In this document: piece after piece, positions 50,100 through 59,185 of the stretch | Position numbering within the stretch: the first letter of the stretch is position 1 | Layout of the letters: each line of letters opens with the position of its first letter | Source: an uncultured Granulosicoccaceae bacterium | Lineage (GTDB): Bacteria; Pseudomonadota; Gammaproteobacteria; Granulosicoccales; Granulosicoccaceae | Reading direction: 5' to 3' | Length of the DNA: 64,000 bases | Assembly (NCBI GenBank): GCA_937930305.1 | Contig: CALGLE010000019.1 | Span: forward strand, 1 to 64,000 | Position numbers and translations under genes: made by a program | Notes under the pieces: model-generated | Seen by the model: only the letters and a program-made list of their open reading frames with translations | What the model was told of the DNA's origin: nothing | Database searches by the model: none

Positions 50100-51584
50100 T
50101 CAGAGCTTTATCCACGCGGTTTTTAAATCAACGTACTTATCCAAAGCATGCAAAGATTTATCGTGCCCATTACCTGATTGACCCACACCCCCCAAAGGCA
50201 CGGTGTTATCAGCCCCACCATAGGTGTTGATGTGAACCACGCCAGATCTAATGCATCGAATCATGCGATGTGCACGCGATAAATTCGCTGTCCAAACACC
50301 AGCCGCTAAGCCATAAACCGTGCCATTTGCCTGCGCGATGGCTTCCTCTTCCGAACGAAAAGAGGTAACACTTAAGACTGGACCAAACACTTCCTTTTGA
50401 GTCAAACTGGCTTCTTGGGCAACCTGTGTAATCACTGTTGGTGCCATATAATAACCACCGGTATCCTGCAGTATTTGCGAACCGCCGGTAATGACTTCCC
50501 CACCTTCCTGAGTAGCCGTGTCAACAAATTCTAAATTTTTCTCCAACTGTTGCTGCGAATGCACGGCCCCGATATCACTGTCCAAACTCAGAGGGTCACC
50601 AATCTTCATGGATTCAGCAACCGCCGCCACCGCTGCCACTAACTCATCGTGAATGCTGTCCTCTACCAATAAGCGAGAACCGGCCACACAGACTTGCCCT
50701 GAATTTCTAAAAATTCCGTGCGCCACAGACTTTGCAGAGGCTAATAAGTCGGGCGTATCGGCAAAGACTACATGGGGTGACTTACCGCCGAGTTCTAAAT
50801 ACACACGTTTCAAATTAGAACGCGCTGAATATTCCAGTAAGCGCCGCCCAACGTTGGCGGAACCGGTAAACACTAAAACATCGATGTCCATCGATAAACC
50901 AATGGCCTCCCCCACCTCATTACCAACGCCTGTGACCACATTGAGCACGCCATCAGGCAGGCCCGCTTCGTGCGCTAATTCAGCCAGGCGCAGTATCGCT
51001 AAGGATGCAGACTCGGGTGGCTTGATAACCACAGAATTTCCCATCGCTAACGCCGGTGCAAGCTTCCAAGCGCCTATCATCAACGGGAAATTCCAAGGCA
51101 CAATAACCCCAACAACACCCACCGGCTCTTTATGAATCAGGCCCAACACATCACCGGCGGTTGGTGCAATTTCACCGTAAACTTTATCTAAGCTTTCCGC
51201 ATAGTAGCGAATGGTTGCGGCCGCTGAACCTGGCTCCGCCTTTAAGGCCATAGCGATTTCGGTGCCATTGTCTTGCACACCTAAAACCGCAAGCTCTAAC
51301 GCATGCTGTTCAATGAGAGCTGCCCATTGCATGAGTATTTTTTTTCGAGCAACAGGCGCAAGCTTTGACCAACGACCATCATTAAAAGCTTTTCGAGCGA
51401 CCTTAGCAGCGTGATTCACATCGTCTGCCGAGCCACGGGCCAGACTCGTGAGCACTTTTCCATCAATGGGTGACACCACATCCAACCTATCAGCGGTGGA
51501 CGCCGGACGCGATTGGCCGTCAATCAGATGGTTCTGAGCAGACACTTGTACTTGCCGTAACTTGTCGATTTCCGATTGATTCAT
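50100..51584 (-). CDS. NAD(P)+ aldehyde dehydrogenase, PuuC-like
   Basis: A class I/II aldehyde dehydrogenase of 494 residues. It has the cofactor and active-site sequences VGVIVPWNFPLMIGAWKLAPALAMGN, VFTGSANVGRRL, the catalytic glutamate in LELGGKSPHVVFAD and the nucleophilic cysteine in RNSGQVCVAGSRLLVE. The general layout is like PuuC, which oxidises gamma-glutamyl-aminobutyraldehyde and other amine-derived aldehydes. It is divergent from an aminotransferase-hpa operon, with 122 bp between, so it may oxidise an aryl-acetaldehyde made there. Substrate inferred only. Confidence 0.82.
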   Translation of the reverse strand: MNQSEIDKLRQVQVSAQNHLIDGQSRPASTADRLDVVSPIDGKVLTSLARGSADDVNHAAKVARKAFNDGRWSKLAPVARKKILMQWAALIEQHALELAVLGVQDNGTEIAMALKAEPGSAAATIRYYAESLDKVYGEIAPTAGDVLGLIHKEPVGVVGVIVPWNFPLMIGAWKLAPALAMGNSVVIKPPESASLAILRLAELAHEAGLPDGVLNVVTGVGNEVGEAIGLSMDIDVLVFTGSANVGRRLLEYSARSNLKRVYLELGGKSPHVVFADTPDLLASAKSVAHGIFRNSGQVCVAGSRLLVEDSIHDELVAAVAAVAESMKIGDPLSLDSDIGAVHSQQQLEKNLEFVDTATQEGGEVITGGSQILQDTGGYYMAPTVITQVAQEASLTQKEVFGPVLSVTSFRSEEEAIAQANGTVYGLAAGVWTANLSRAHRMIRCIRSGVVHINTYGGADNTVPLGGVGQSGNGHDKSLHALDKYVDLKTAWIKL

Positions 51585-51706
51585 GTGGTTCCAATTGCCG
51601 CGATATTAGCCATAGTCAGGGGTGAAATGAGTATGCAGGAAAAAAGCTTGCTTTGTTAAGTAATATTTGTCAAACTTATCTTCTACATTGTTTCAATGGG
51701 TTGACC

Positions 51707-53056
51707 ATGAAGGGTTTGAATTTCCTCAAGGAAAACAACGCACGTTTTCTTTGGCATCCAATGACATCCCCCGAAGATAGTCAATCCGCTCCGCCAAAGA
51801 TCATTACACATTCCAATGGTGTCCGAATATCGGACGTGGATGGGCATGAAGTGGTTGATGGCGTCGGTGGGCTTTGGAATGTCAATTTAGGTTATTCCTG
51901 CCAACCGATAAAAGATGCCATCGCCGCCCAATTAGACAAAATGCCCTACTACTCAACGTTTCGGGGCACAACGAATGACGCAGCCATTGAATTGTCTTAT
52001 GAACTGGCCGAATTTTTCGAACCCGACGGATTAAGCCGAGCGTTCTTCACATCCGGTGGCTCAGATTCAGTCGAGACGGCACTGCGTTTAGCACGGCAAT
52101 ACCATAAGTTGCGCGGCGAGTCGGGCCGAACCAAATTTCTAAGTTTAAAAAAGGGGTATCACGGCACACATATGGGAGGTGCCAGTGTTAACGGTAATGC
52201 CAATTTTCGTGAAGCTTATGAACCGCTTTTACCCGGTTGTTTTCATATACCCGCCCCCTATACCTATCGCAACCCGTTCAACGAAACCGATCCGGCAAAG
52301 TTAGCCGATCTTTGTGTACAAGCGCTGGTGGATGAAATTAATTTCCAAGGCCCCAGCACCATCGCCGCCATGATTATGGAACCCATATTAGGCGCAGGTG
52401 GTGTTATTCCTCCGCATGAAAGCTTTGTACCGAAGGTACGAGAGATCTGTCACCAGCACGGCATTCTATTTATTACCGATGAAGTGATCACAGCCTACGG
52501 TCGAACTGGCGCTTGGTCAGGCGCACGTTTGTGGGGTGTAAAACCCGACATGATGTGCACAGCAAAGGCGATTACTAACGGATACTTCCCATTCGGTGCG
52601 GTGATGTTGGGTGAATCCATGGTGGAAGTCTTTGAAGGGAATCCCGCCGCTAAGATTGGCCATGGCTACACCTACTCAGGTCATCCTGTGGGAGCAGCAG
52701 CGGCCCTAGCGTGCTTAGAAGAAACTAAGCGACTGAATGTCATTGAAAACGCAGCCCAACGAGGCACGCAGTTGTACCAGGGTTGTTTAGCCTTACAGAA
52801 AAAATATTCGTTGATTGGCGATGTGCGCGGCGGGCATGGGTTAATGACAGCAATGGAGCTGGTCAGTGATCGCGAATCAAAAAAACCCATCGATCCACAC
52901 ACCGCCAGCATCGTTCAAGAGAGCACCTATGACGCCGGTGCGATGGTTAGGGTATCGGGGCCAAATGTCATTCTCTCGCCCCCATTGGTATTAACAGAAG
53001 CTGACGTGAATACGATATTGACGGCCTTAGATGCAGGGTTCAGCGCCGCACAATGA
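51707..53056 (+). CDS. Class III PLP aminotransferase (omega-amine:pyruvate type) leading the hpa operon
   Basis: A fold-type I aminotransferase of about 449 residues from ATG 51707. FFTSGGSDSVETALRLARQYH binds the PLP phosphate, YHGTHMGGASV, ITDEVITAYGRTG and the Schiff-base Lys287 (CTAKAITNGYFPFGA) are conserved. The group transfers amino groups from terminal amines or omega-amino acids, usually to pyruvate. It overlaps the following MBL gene by four bases and is in the same operon as hpaFEDGH. That context suggests an aryl-ethylamine (tyramine or dopamine type) as the amine donor; this is an inference. Confidence 0.82.
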   Translation: MKGLNFLKENNARFLWHPMTSPEDSQSAPPKIITHSNGVRISDVDGHEVVDGVGGLWNVNLGYSCQPIKDAIAAQLDKMPYYSTFRGTTNDAAIELSYELAEFFEPDGLSRAFFTSGGSDSVETALRLARQYHKLRGESGRTKFLSLKKGYHGTHMGGASVNGNANFREAYEPLLPGCFHIPAPYTYRNPFNETDPAKLADLCVQALVDEINFQGPSTIAAMIMEPILGAGGVIPPHESFVPKVREICHQHGILFITDEVITAYGRTGAWSGARLWGVKPDMMCTAKAITNGYFPFGAVMLGESMVEVFEGNPAAKIGHGYTYSGHPVGAAAALACLEETKRLNVIENAAQRGTQLYQGCLALQKKYSLIGDVRGGHGLMTAMELVSDRESKKPIDPHTASIVQESTYDAGAMVRVSGPNVILSPPLVLTEADVNTILTALDAGFSAAQ

Positions 53057-53943
53057 CTTCACTCTCGGACAACTTCGTGGCACTTTTGGGAACAAAAGGC
53101 GGTCCCGCTATTCGGCCCGGTTCGTCTATGCCCACGTCAAGTTTGCTCAGTGTGGGCGAACAACGAATTGTGATTGACTGCGGCTTAGGTGTAACCAAAG
53201 GCTTAGTTGATCAAGCAGTCCAACTACGCACGTTGTCGCTAATTTTTATTACACATTTGCATTCAGATCATTATTTAGAACTCGGATCGCTGATACACAC
53301 AGCCTGGACCGCCGGGCTAAAAACACCGGTAGATGTGTACGGGCCATCCGGTCTTGCTGATTACTGGGATGGCTTCATCAAATCCATGCAAGCCGACATT
53401 GAACTGCGCATGGCAGATGAAGGGCGACCCGATTTACATTCGCTGTTAAACATTCATGTCATCAACGAAGGATTGGTTGTGCAGCACGATGAATTAACCA
53501 TTGAAGCGCTTCGAGTTGCTCATCCACCGCTGGTGGATTGCTTTGCGCTATCGTTTAAGCTCAATGATTTGCACGTCGTTTTTTCCGGGGACACCGCCCC
53601 GCTGCCTGCCTTAGCTGAATGGGCACAAGGATGTGATTTATTGATACATGAAGCCATGCTTGAGTCGGCCTTGCCCGCGTTGTTTGAACGCATCGGTAAT
53701 GCGGATGATCGTTTGATGGCGCATTGGCTACGCTCACATACGTTCGCTCACGACGCGGCAAAACTTGCCACACAGGCTAACGCCGGAGCACTTGCGTTGC
53801 ACCATTTAATTCCATCAGATGACCCCAACTATTCAGACGAACACTGGATGGAAGCCGTTAGCCCGCATTGGCAAGGAAAGCTGTTCATCGGTCAAGATGG
53901 TTTGCGTATTCCATTGCCTAGTGCCTCATCCCAAGCCCTTTGA
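53053..53943 (+). CDS. Metallo-beta-lactamase-fold hydrolase in the hpa operon
   Basis: A 296-residue MBL-fold protein without signal peptide. The metal site THLHSDHYLELG holds His68, His70, Asp72 and His73, and later ligands are seen in VFSGDTAP and HEAMLE; the general layout resembles RNase Z-like and arylsulfatase-like hydrolases. Its place between the aminotransferase and hpaF suggests hydrolysis of an ester, lactone or amide in the same pathway. No such enzyme belongs to the standard homoprotocatechuate route. Confidence 0.72.
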   Translation: MTSLSDNFVALLGTKGGPAIRPGSSMPTSSLLSVGEQRIVIDCGLGVTKGLVDQAVQLRTLSLIFITHLHSDHYLELGSLIHTAWTAGLKTPVDVYGPSGLADYWDGFIKSMQADIELRMADEGRPDLHSLLNIHVINEGLVVQHDELTIEALRVAHPPLVDCFALSFKLNDLHVVFSGDTAPLPALAEWAQGCDLLIHEAMLESALPALFERIGNADDRLMAHWLRSHTFAHDAAKLATQANAGALALHHLIPSDDPNYSDEHWMEAVSPHWQGKLFIGQDGLRIPLPSASSQAL

Positions 53944-53974
53944 ATCCGCTGACTGTCTAGGAAGATAACCCGCC

Positions 53975-54367
53975 ATGCCGCATATACATATTGATCATTC
54001 GCCGGGTCTTGGGCAACGACTCGACATCCCACTGCTTTGCCGTACCTTACGGGATGTTGCTGTGGATACGGGCGTTTTCCCATTAGCCGGTGTGCGTATT
54101 CGTGTTATCGAATGTGACTATGCGTTAATCGCCGATGGGAACCCACAGCACGCCTATATCGATATTTCCGTGCGTTTACGTGGTGGACGAGACTTAGACA
54201 CTCGCCGCAGTGCCGTAGCCGCCCTCTTTGAAGCTGCACAAACTCAGTGTGCCGACTTACTGGAGAATTCCTCACTTGCGCTATCAATGGAGATGCGCGA
54301 TATCGACCCTGAATTGAGCCCTAAAACCGGTTCTATCCGTCGCTACCTTCCGGAAGACTCAGCATGA
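53975..54367 (+). CDS. hpaF: 5-Carboxymethyl-2-hydroxymuconate isomerase (HpaF)
   Basis: A small tautomerase-fold isomerase of 130 residues, as usual for the family (about 126). The N-terminal Pro following the initiator Met, here MPHIHIDHSP, is the catalytic base. YALIADGNPQHAYIDISVRLRGGRD and LSMEMRDIDPELSPKTGSIRRYL match HpaF. It overlaps hpaE by four bases. Confidence 0.88.
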   Translation: MPHIHIDHSPGLGQRLDIPLLCRTLRDVAVDTGVFPLAGVRIRVIECDYALIADGNPQHAYIDISVRLRGGRDLDTRRSAVAALFEAAQTQCADLLENSSLALSMEMRDIDPELSPKTGSIRRYLPEDSA

Positions 54368-55890
54368 ATACAAACACAACAGACTCACTCAATGAAAACC
54401 TTGATCGGCTAAACGGCTACCTAGCCCGTTATAAAGACAGCGGCATTCTGAATCTCATCGATGGTCAAACATTAAAAGGGTCCAGTGGACAGGTGTTTGA
54501 TACGCATTCGCCTGTCGATGAAAGTTTCATTGCTTCGGTTGCAAGAGGCACTGTTGACGATATCGATGCAGCAGCGAAAGCGGCAAAGCGTGCCTTTAGA
54601 GATTGGACGAATACATCTGGTGCTAAGCGGCGTGAAATTTTGCATGCTGTAGCCGATTTAATTGTTGAGCGGGCAGAAGAGATTGCCTTTTGCGAAAGTT
54701 GGGATACCGGTCAGGCATTACGTTTTATGTCAAAGGCAGCCCTTCGAGGCGCTGAAAATTTTCGTTTCTTTGCAGATCAAGCACCTAATGCACGAAACGG
54801 ACAATCCCTACCCACTGCGGCGCACATGAATATCACCACACGACGTGCCATTGGGCCGGTCGGTGTTATTACACCGTGGAATACCCCTTTCATGTTGTCC
54901 ACTTGGAAAATTGCGCCGGCTCTAGCAGCGGGCTGTACGGTGGTTCATAAGCCGGCAGAATTTTCACCGCTGAGCGCTCGAATACTGGCGGAAATTGCAC
55001 ACGAGGCGGGCTTGCCAAAGGGTGTATGGAATTTGGTGAACGGCATGGGAGAAGATACCGGGCGCGCGTTAACTGAGCACCCCGATATCAAAGCCGTGTC
55101 GTTCGTTGGTGAAAGTCGCACAGGTTCAGCGATAACGAAACAAGGCGCTGATACCCTAAAACGCTTGCATTTGGAATTAGGCGGCAAGAATCCTGTGGTG
55201 GTGTTTGATGACGCTAATTTAGATCGTGCATTGGATGCCGCTGTTTTTATGATTTATTCGTTAAATGGTGAGCGATGTACTTCCTCCAGCCGTTTGCTCA
55301 TACAACGATCGGTTGCAGCTGAATTTAAACAGAAGTTAGTTCAGCGCGTTAACGCGTTGCGTGTGGGGCACCCACTTGACCCCACCACAGAAATTGGTCC
55401 ACTGATTCATCAAACGCACTTTGATAAAGTCATGTCCTATATGGACGTAGCCCGACAAGACGGCGCTACCGTGGCCGCCGGTGGTGAGCGCTTGGGCAAT
55501 GACGGTTGGTTTGTAAAACCGACATTATTTACTGACGCAAAAACAACCATGCGCATCAGTCAAGAAGAGATTTTTGGGCCAGTACTCACGATGATCGAAT
55601 TCGATACCGAGGAGGAAGCATTAGAAATCGCGAACGATACGATGTACGGATTAGCAGGCTATCTATGGACTGAAAATATGTCACGCGCGTTACGGTTTTC
55701 TGATGCGATGGAAGCTGGCATGATTTGGGTGAATTCAGAAAATGTACGACATCTGCCTACCCCTTTCGGTGGCGTTAAGGCCAGCGGCATTGGTCGAGAT
55801 GGTGGGGACTGGTCATTTGATTTTTATATGGAAACGAAGAACGTCGCCTTAGCATTGGGCGAACATCGTATACCGCAATTGGGCGCGTAG
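54364..55890 (+). CDS. hpaE: 5-Carboxymethyl-2-hydroxymuconate semialdehyde dehydrogenase (HpaE)
   Basis: An NAD+ aldehyde dehydrogenase of 508 residues. GVITPWNTPFMLSTWKIAPALAAGC, the catalytic Glu in LELGGKNPVVVFDDAN and Cys in LNGERCTSSSRL are the standard active-site segments. KASGIGRDGGDWSFDFYMETKNV near the end resembles HpaE. It oxidises the ring-cleavage product of homoprotocatechuate to the dicarboxylate used by HpaF. Confidence 0.9.
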   Translation: MNTNTTDSLNENLDRLNGYLARYKDSGILNLIDGQTLKGSSGQVFDTHSPVDESFIASVARGTVDDIDAAAKAAKRAFRDWTNTSGAKRREILHAVADLIVERAEEIAFCESWDTGQALRFMSKAALRGAENFRFFADQAPNARNGQSLPTAAHMNITTRRAIGPVGVITPWNTPFMLSTWKIAPALAAGCTVVHKPAEFSPLSARILAEIAHEAGLPKGVWNLVNGMGEDTGRALTEHPDIKAVSFVGESRTGSAITKQGADTLKRLHLELGGKNPVVVFDDANLDRALDAAVFMIYSLNGERCTSSSRLLIQRSVAAEFKQKLVQRVNALRVGHPLDPTTEIGPLIHQTHFDKVMSYMDVARQDGATVAAGGERLGNDGWFVKPTLFTDAKTTMRISQEEIFGPVLTMIEFDTEEEALEIANDTMYGLAGYLWTENMSRALRFSDAMEAGMIWVNSENVRHLPTPFGGVKASGIGRDGGDWSFDFYMETKNVALALGEHRIPQLGA

Positions 55891-55922
55891 TCCATCAAAA
55901 CTGTTGCTAGGAGTTAAGAGCT

Positions 55923-56903
55923 ATGCCAATCCCCGCACCCAACTTTGATCCGCCGTTTAATATTCTGCGTTTGAGTCACGTCGAACTCGTTGTCAAAGAT
56001 CTGGCTATCAGCCGATCCTTCTATGTCGATACCTTAGGTCTGCAAGTGACCGATGAAACCGATGAACGCATATATCTGCGTGCGATGGAAGAACGCGGAC
56101 ACCATTGCCTGGTATTAAAAAAAGGCGCTAAACCGCAAGTGGGTGAATTGGCGTTCAAGGTATTTGATGAAGCCCACCTAGAACAAGGAGCGGCTTGGTT
56201 CAAATCGCAAGACCTTCCGGTGGAATGGGTCGATCGCCCGTATCAGTCAAAAACATTTTGTACTCGCGACCCACATGGTGTGCCACTGGAATTCTACGCC
56301 AGAATGGATCGGCTTCAACCCATACATCAGCAATACGCATTGTACAAAGGCGTCAAGCCTCTGCGTATCGACCACTTTAATTGCTTCAGTCCCAATGTGG
56401 ACGAGTCCGTAGCGTTCTATAACCAGCTTGGCTTTCGAGTAACGGAATACACGGAAGACGAAGCAACGGGAAACTTGTGGGCAGCTTGGACACACCGTAA
56501 AGGTGGTGTGCATGACATCGCTTTTACCAATGGGCGTGGTCCGCGATTACATCACCTCGCCTTTTGGGTGCCCACCCCACTCAACATCATTGACTTACTC
56601 GATTTGATGGCCACAACAGGCTATGTCGGAAACATTGAGCGAGGCCCGGGAAGGCACGGAATATCGAATGCGTTCTTTCTCTACATACTCGATCCCGACG
56701 GGCATCGCACAGAAATCTACTGTTCCGATTATCAAACCATCGACCCTGATCTTGAAGCCATTCGATGGGATCTTAAAGATCCTCAACGACAAACCTTATG
56801 GGGTGCACCTGCACCTAAGAGTTGGTTTGAACACGGCTCCCTATTTCACGGTGCTTCTGTGCGTGATGCTGACCTAACCGCTTCCCCAATTATCGCCCCT
56901 TAG
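55923..56903 (+). CDS. hpaD: Homoprotocatechuate 2,3-dioxygenase, type I (vicinal oxygen chelate) extradiol enzyme
   Basis: The ring-cleaving dioxygenase of the pathway, 326 residues. It is built of two VOC modules (about 15-125 and 145-265). The metal ligands are His151 (RIDHFNCF), His210 (RLHHLAFWV) and Glu264 (HRTEIYCSDY), spaced as in Brevibacterium fuscum HPCD (155, 214, 267). E. coli HpaD belongs to the unrelated LigB-like type III fold, so this is a non-homologous equivalent. It follows hpaE by 32 bp and carries an RBS (AGGAG) before ATG 55923. Confidence 0.88.
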   Translation: MPIPAPNFDPPFNILRLSHVELVVKDLAISRSFYVDTLGLQVTDETDERIYLRAMEERGHHCLVLKKGAKPQVGELAFKVFDEAHLEQGAAWFKSQDLPVEWVDRPYQSKTFCTRDPHGVPLEFYARMDRLQPIHQQYALYKGVKPLRIDHFNCFSPNVDESVAFYNQLGFRVTEYTEDEATGNLWAAWTHRKGGVHDIAFTNGRGPRLHHLAFWVPTPLNIIDLLDLMATTGYVGNIERGPGRHGISNAFFLYILDPDGHRTEIYCSDYQTIDPDLEAIRWDLKDPQRQTLWGAPAPKSWFEHGSLFHGASVRDADLTASPIIAP

Positions 56904-56916
56904 AGTAATTAAACCA

Positions 56917-57783
56917 ATGGCAAAACCAAGAATCGCCACCATTTCTGCGCAAGGCTCATCCTTTTATGGCGTAGTCGTAGATGAGGGCTTTATCGCCTTA
57001 TCTCCCGATTTCCCGCAATGGAAAACGTTGCGTGATGTTATTCACGCTGAGGCTTTGGATCAATTAGTGAAAGCCGCTGATGGCAAAGCCGTGTCACACC
57101 CAATGGGAAGCTTTACTTGGGAAATTCCGATTCCTGATCCCGGTAAAATAATCTGTGTGGGTGTGAATTTCCCTGATCGCAATGCCGAGTATAAAGACGG
57201 TGCAGAAGCGCCACCCAATATGTCATTGTTCATTCGTTTCCCAAGTTCCTTTGTGGGTCATGAAACCCCACTCACTCGACCACCGGAAAGCGAGCAACTC
57301 GACTATGAAGGGGAGATTGCCGTGGTTATCGGCAAAGGTGGGCGACGCATTACTCAGGCAAATGCGCTTAATCACATTGCAGCGCTGACCATGTGTAACG
57401 AAGGCACCTTACGGGATTGGGTTCGGCATGCCAAGTTCAACGTCACACAAGGCAAGAATTTTGATGGCTCTGGTGCAATGGGCCCCTGGTTAGTACCGTT
57501 TACACAGCACGATCAAATACTCGACGTCGCTCTGGAAACTAAGGTTAACGGCGAACAACGTCAATCCGATAAAACCGGGCGCATGTTATTCCCTGTTGCT
57601 CGACAAATTGAATACATTTCCACCTTCACCACCTTAATGCCCGGCGACATCATTGTAAGCGGCACACCAACTGGTGCAGGCGCGCGTTTTGATCCGCCAA
57701 AATTTTTGGTGCCCGGCGACCAAATTGAAGTAACCGGTGAAGGCATTGGCACATTGCAAAATGGGGTAGTGGACGAATCATGA
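56917..57783 (+). CDS. hpaG: Fumarylacetoacetate hydrolase-family decarboxylase/isomerase (HpaG)
   Basis: A 288-residue FAH-fold enzyme. In the pathway it acts on 5-oxopent-3-ene-1,2,5-tricarboxylate (decarboxylase) and/or 2-hydroxyhepta-2,4-diene-1,7-dioate (isomerase). The metal site is in QLDYEGEIAVVIGKGGR and KNFDGSGAMGPWLVP, with GDIIVSGTPTGAGA at the end. E. coli HpaG is a fused duplication of about 430 residues; here only a single unit is present. It overlaps hpaH by four bases. Confidence 0.83.
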   Translation: MAKPRIATISAQGSSFYGVVVDEGFIALSPDFPQWKTLRDVIHAEALDQLVKAADGKAVSHPMGSFTWEIPIPDPGKIICVGVNFPDRNAEYKDGAEAPPNMSLFIRFPSSFVGHETPLTRPPESEQLDYEGEIAVVIGKGGRRITQANALNHIAALTMCNEGTLRDWVRHAKFNVTQGKNFDGSGAMGPWLVPFTQHDQILDVALETKVNGEQRQSDKTGRMLFPVARQIEYISTFTTLMPGDIIVSGTPTGAGARFDPPKFLVPGDQIEVTGEGIGTLQNGVVDES

Positions 57784-58583
57784 TCTTAAGCGACGAACAG
57801 GTTAACGACGCTGCACAACAACTCTATGGTGCGGAGAAATCCGGCATCCAGATGGGCTTGCTGAGTCAACGTTATCCAGGTATGGACTTAGATGATGCCT
57901 ACGCTGTTCAAGCGAAACTTGTGTCTTTGAAACAAGCTGCCGGTGCATCCATCACAGGGCGAAAGATTGGCTTAACCTCAAAAGTGATGCAACGCGCACT
58001 TAACATTGAAACACCCGACAGCGGTGTGCTGTTTGATGACATGCACTTCGAATCGGGGCAAACCATCACTCAGGGTCGATTTATCGAACCCCGAGTGGAG
58101 GCCGAAATTGCGTTTATTATGGGACGTGATTTAGAAGGTGCAAACGTTACCCGCGACGATGTGCTCACAGCCACCGACGCTGTCGCGGCATCACTTGAAA
58201 TATTAGATACCCGTATATTGCGCAAAGATCCTACCAACGGGCAGGCGCGAATCATTGTTGACACGGTTTCAGACAATGCTGCTAACGCAGGTGTCGTCTT
58301 AAGTGAGCAACAACATGCGGTCGATGCTTTTGATTTGCGTAACGTTGGGGCCATTGTTAAACGTGACGGTGAAGTTGAAGAAACCGGCTTAGGTGCGGGT
58401 GTTTTGGATGATCCCGTCACGTCCGTGGTTTGGTTAATTCAGCGATTAGCAGCTTATAATGATGGCTTACAAAAGGGTGATGTGGTTTTGTCCGGGTCAT
58501 TCATTCGCCCGATTGAAGCGCCACCGAACAGCCACTTTGGGGCCGACTTCGGACCCTTTGGGTACGTCGAAATCAGTTTTTAA
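57780..58583 (+). CDS. hpaH: 2-Oxo-hept-3-ene-1,7-dioate hydratase (HpaH)
   Basis: A FAH-superfamily/MhpD-like hydratase of 267 residues, exactly the E. coli HpaH length. ITGRKIGLTSKVMQRALNI, EPRVEAEIAFIMGRDL with metal-binding acids, and GDVVLSGSFIRPIEAPPNSHFGADFG are typical. It gives the substrate for the HpaI aldolase, encoded 10 kb away. Confidence 0.9.
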   Translation: MILSDEQVNDAAQQLYGAEKSGIQMGLLSQRYPGMDLDDAYAVQAKLVSLKQAAGASITGRKIGLTSKVMQRALNIETPDSGVLFDDMHFESGQTITQGRFIEPRVEAEIAFIMGRDLEGANVTRDDVLTATDAVAASLEILDTRILRKDPTNGQARIIVDTVSDNAANAGVVLSEQQHAVDAFDLRNVGAIVKRDGEVEETGLGAGVLDDPVTSVVWLIQRLAAYNDGLQKGDVVLSGSFIRPIEAPPNSHFGADFGPFGYVEISF

Positions 58584-58594
58584 GGAATCAAGTA

Positions 58595-59116
58595 ATGTCA
58601 CATAAACCCGCAGCTGGAAAGCAACTCCCCATCGTGAATGTCCCCCTATCGGGCCAAGGCTCGATGACCATTGGTGAAGCGAGCGGACGTTGGCAATTGG
58701 TGGTGGTTTACCGCGGTAAGCATTGCGGTCGTTGTAAACCCTATTTAAATCAAGTTGAATCCATGTTGCCACGCTGGCAAGCAGCCGGTTTCGATGTCAT
58801 GGCACTATCAGCTGATACAGCCGAAAAAGCCAACGCCGACATCGCAGAATACGGTTGGAGTTTTCCAGTCGGTGTGGATTTATCAGAATCGGATATGAGC
58901 GCGCTGGGTCTGTACATCAGTGATCCACTCACCCCCGATGAAACCGATCGCCGCTTTGCAGAACCTGCCGTTTTTTGCCTTCGCCCAGACGGTACCGTAC
59001 AAATTGCCGCTATATCCAACGGCCCCTCAGCACGCCCCGATCTGGAAGCACTGCTGGATGGAATGATTTTCACCATTGAAAACGGCAAACCCGCTCGCGG
59101 AACGGTGAATACTTAG
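58595..59116 (+). CDS. Peroxiredoxin-like thioredoxin-fold protein (CGRC)
   Basis: A 173-residue protein of the AhpC/TSA-like thioredoxin superfamily. The redox motif is Cys44-Gly-Arg-Cys47 in YRGKHCGRCKPYL, at the position of the peroxidatic cysteine. PxxxTxxC of classical peroxiredoxins is not exact here. It is 11 bp past hpaH and so likely in the same operon, possibly protecting the ring-cleaving enzymes from peroxide or quinones. Function inferred only. Confidence 0.75.
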   Translation: MSHKPAAGKQLPIVNVPLSGQGSMTIGEASGRWQLVVVYRGKHCGRCKPYLNQVESMLPRWQAAGFDVMALSADTAEKANADIAEYGWSFPVGVDLSESDMSALGLYISDPLTPDETDRRFAEPAVFCLRPDGTVQIAAISNGPSARPDLEALLDGMIFTIENGKPARGTVNT

Positions 59117-59185
59117 CGAGAGAATCGAACTCTTCTTCGTAAACTCAGTCCTAACTGGCTATTCAAGTAGTTAGGTCGCGGGTAA

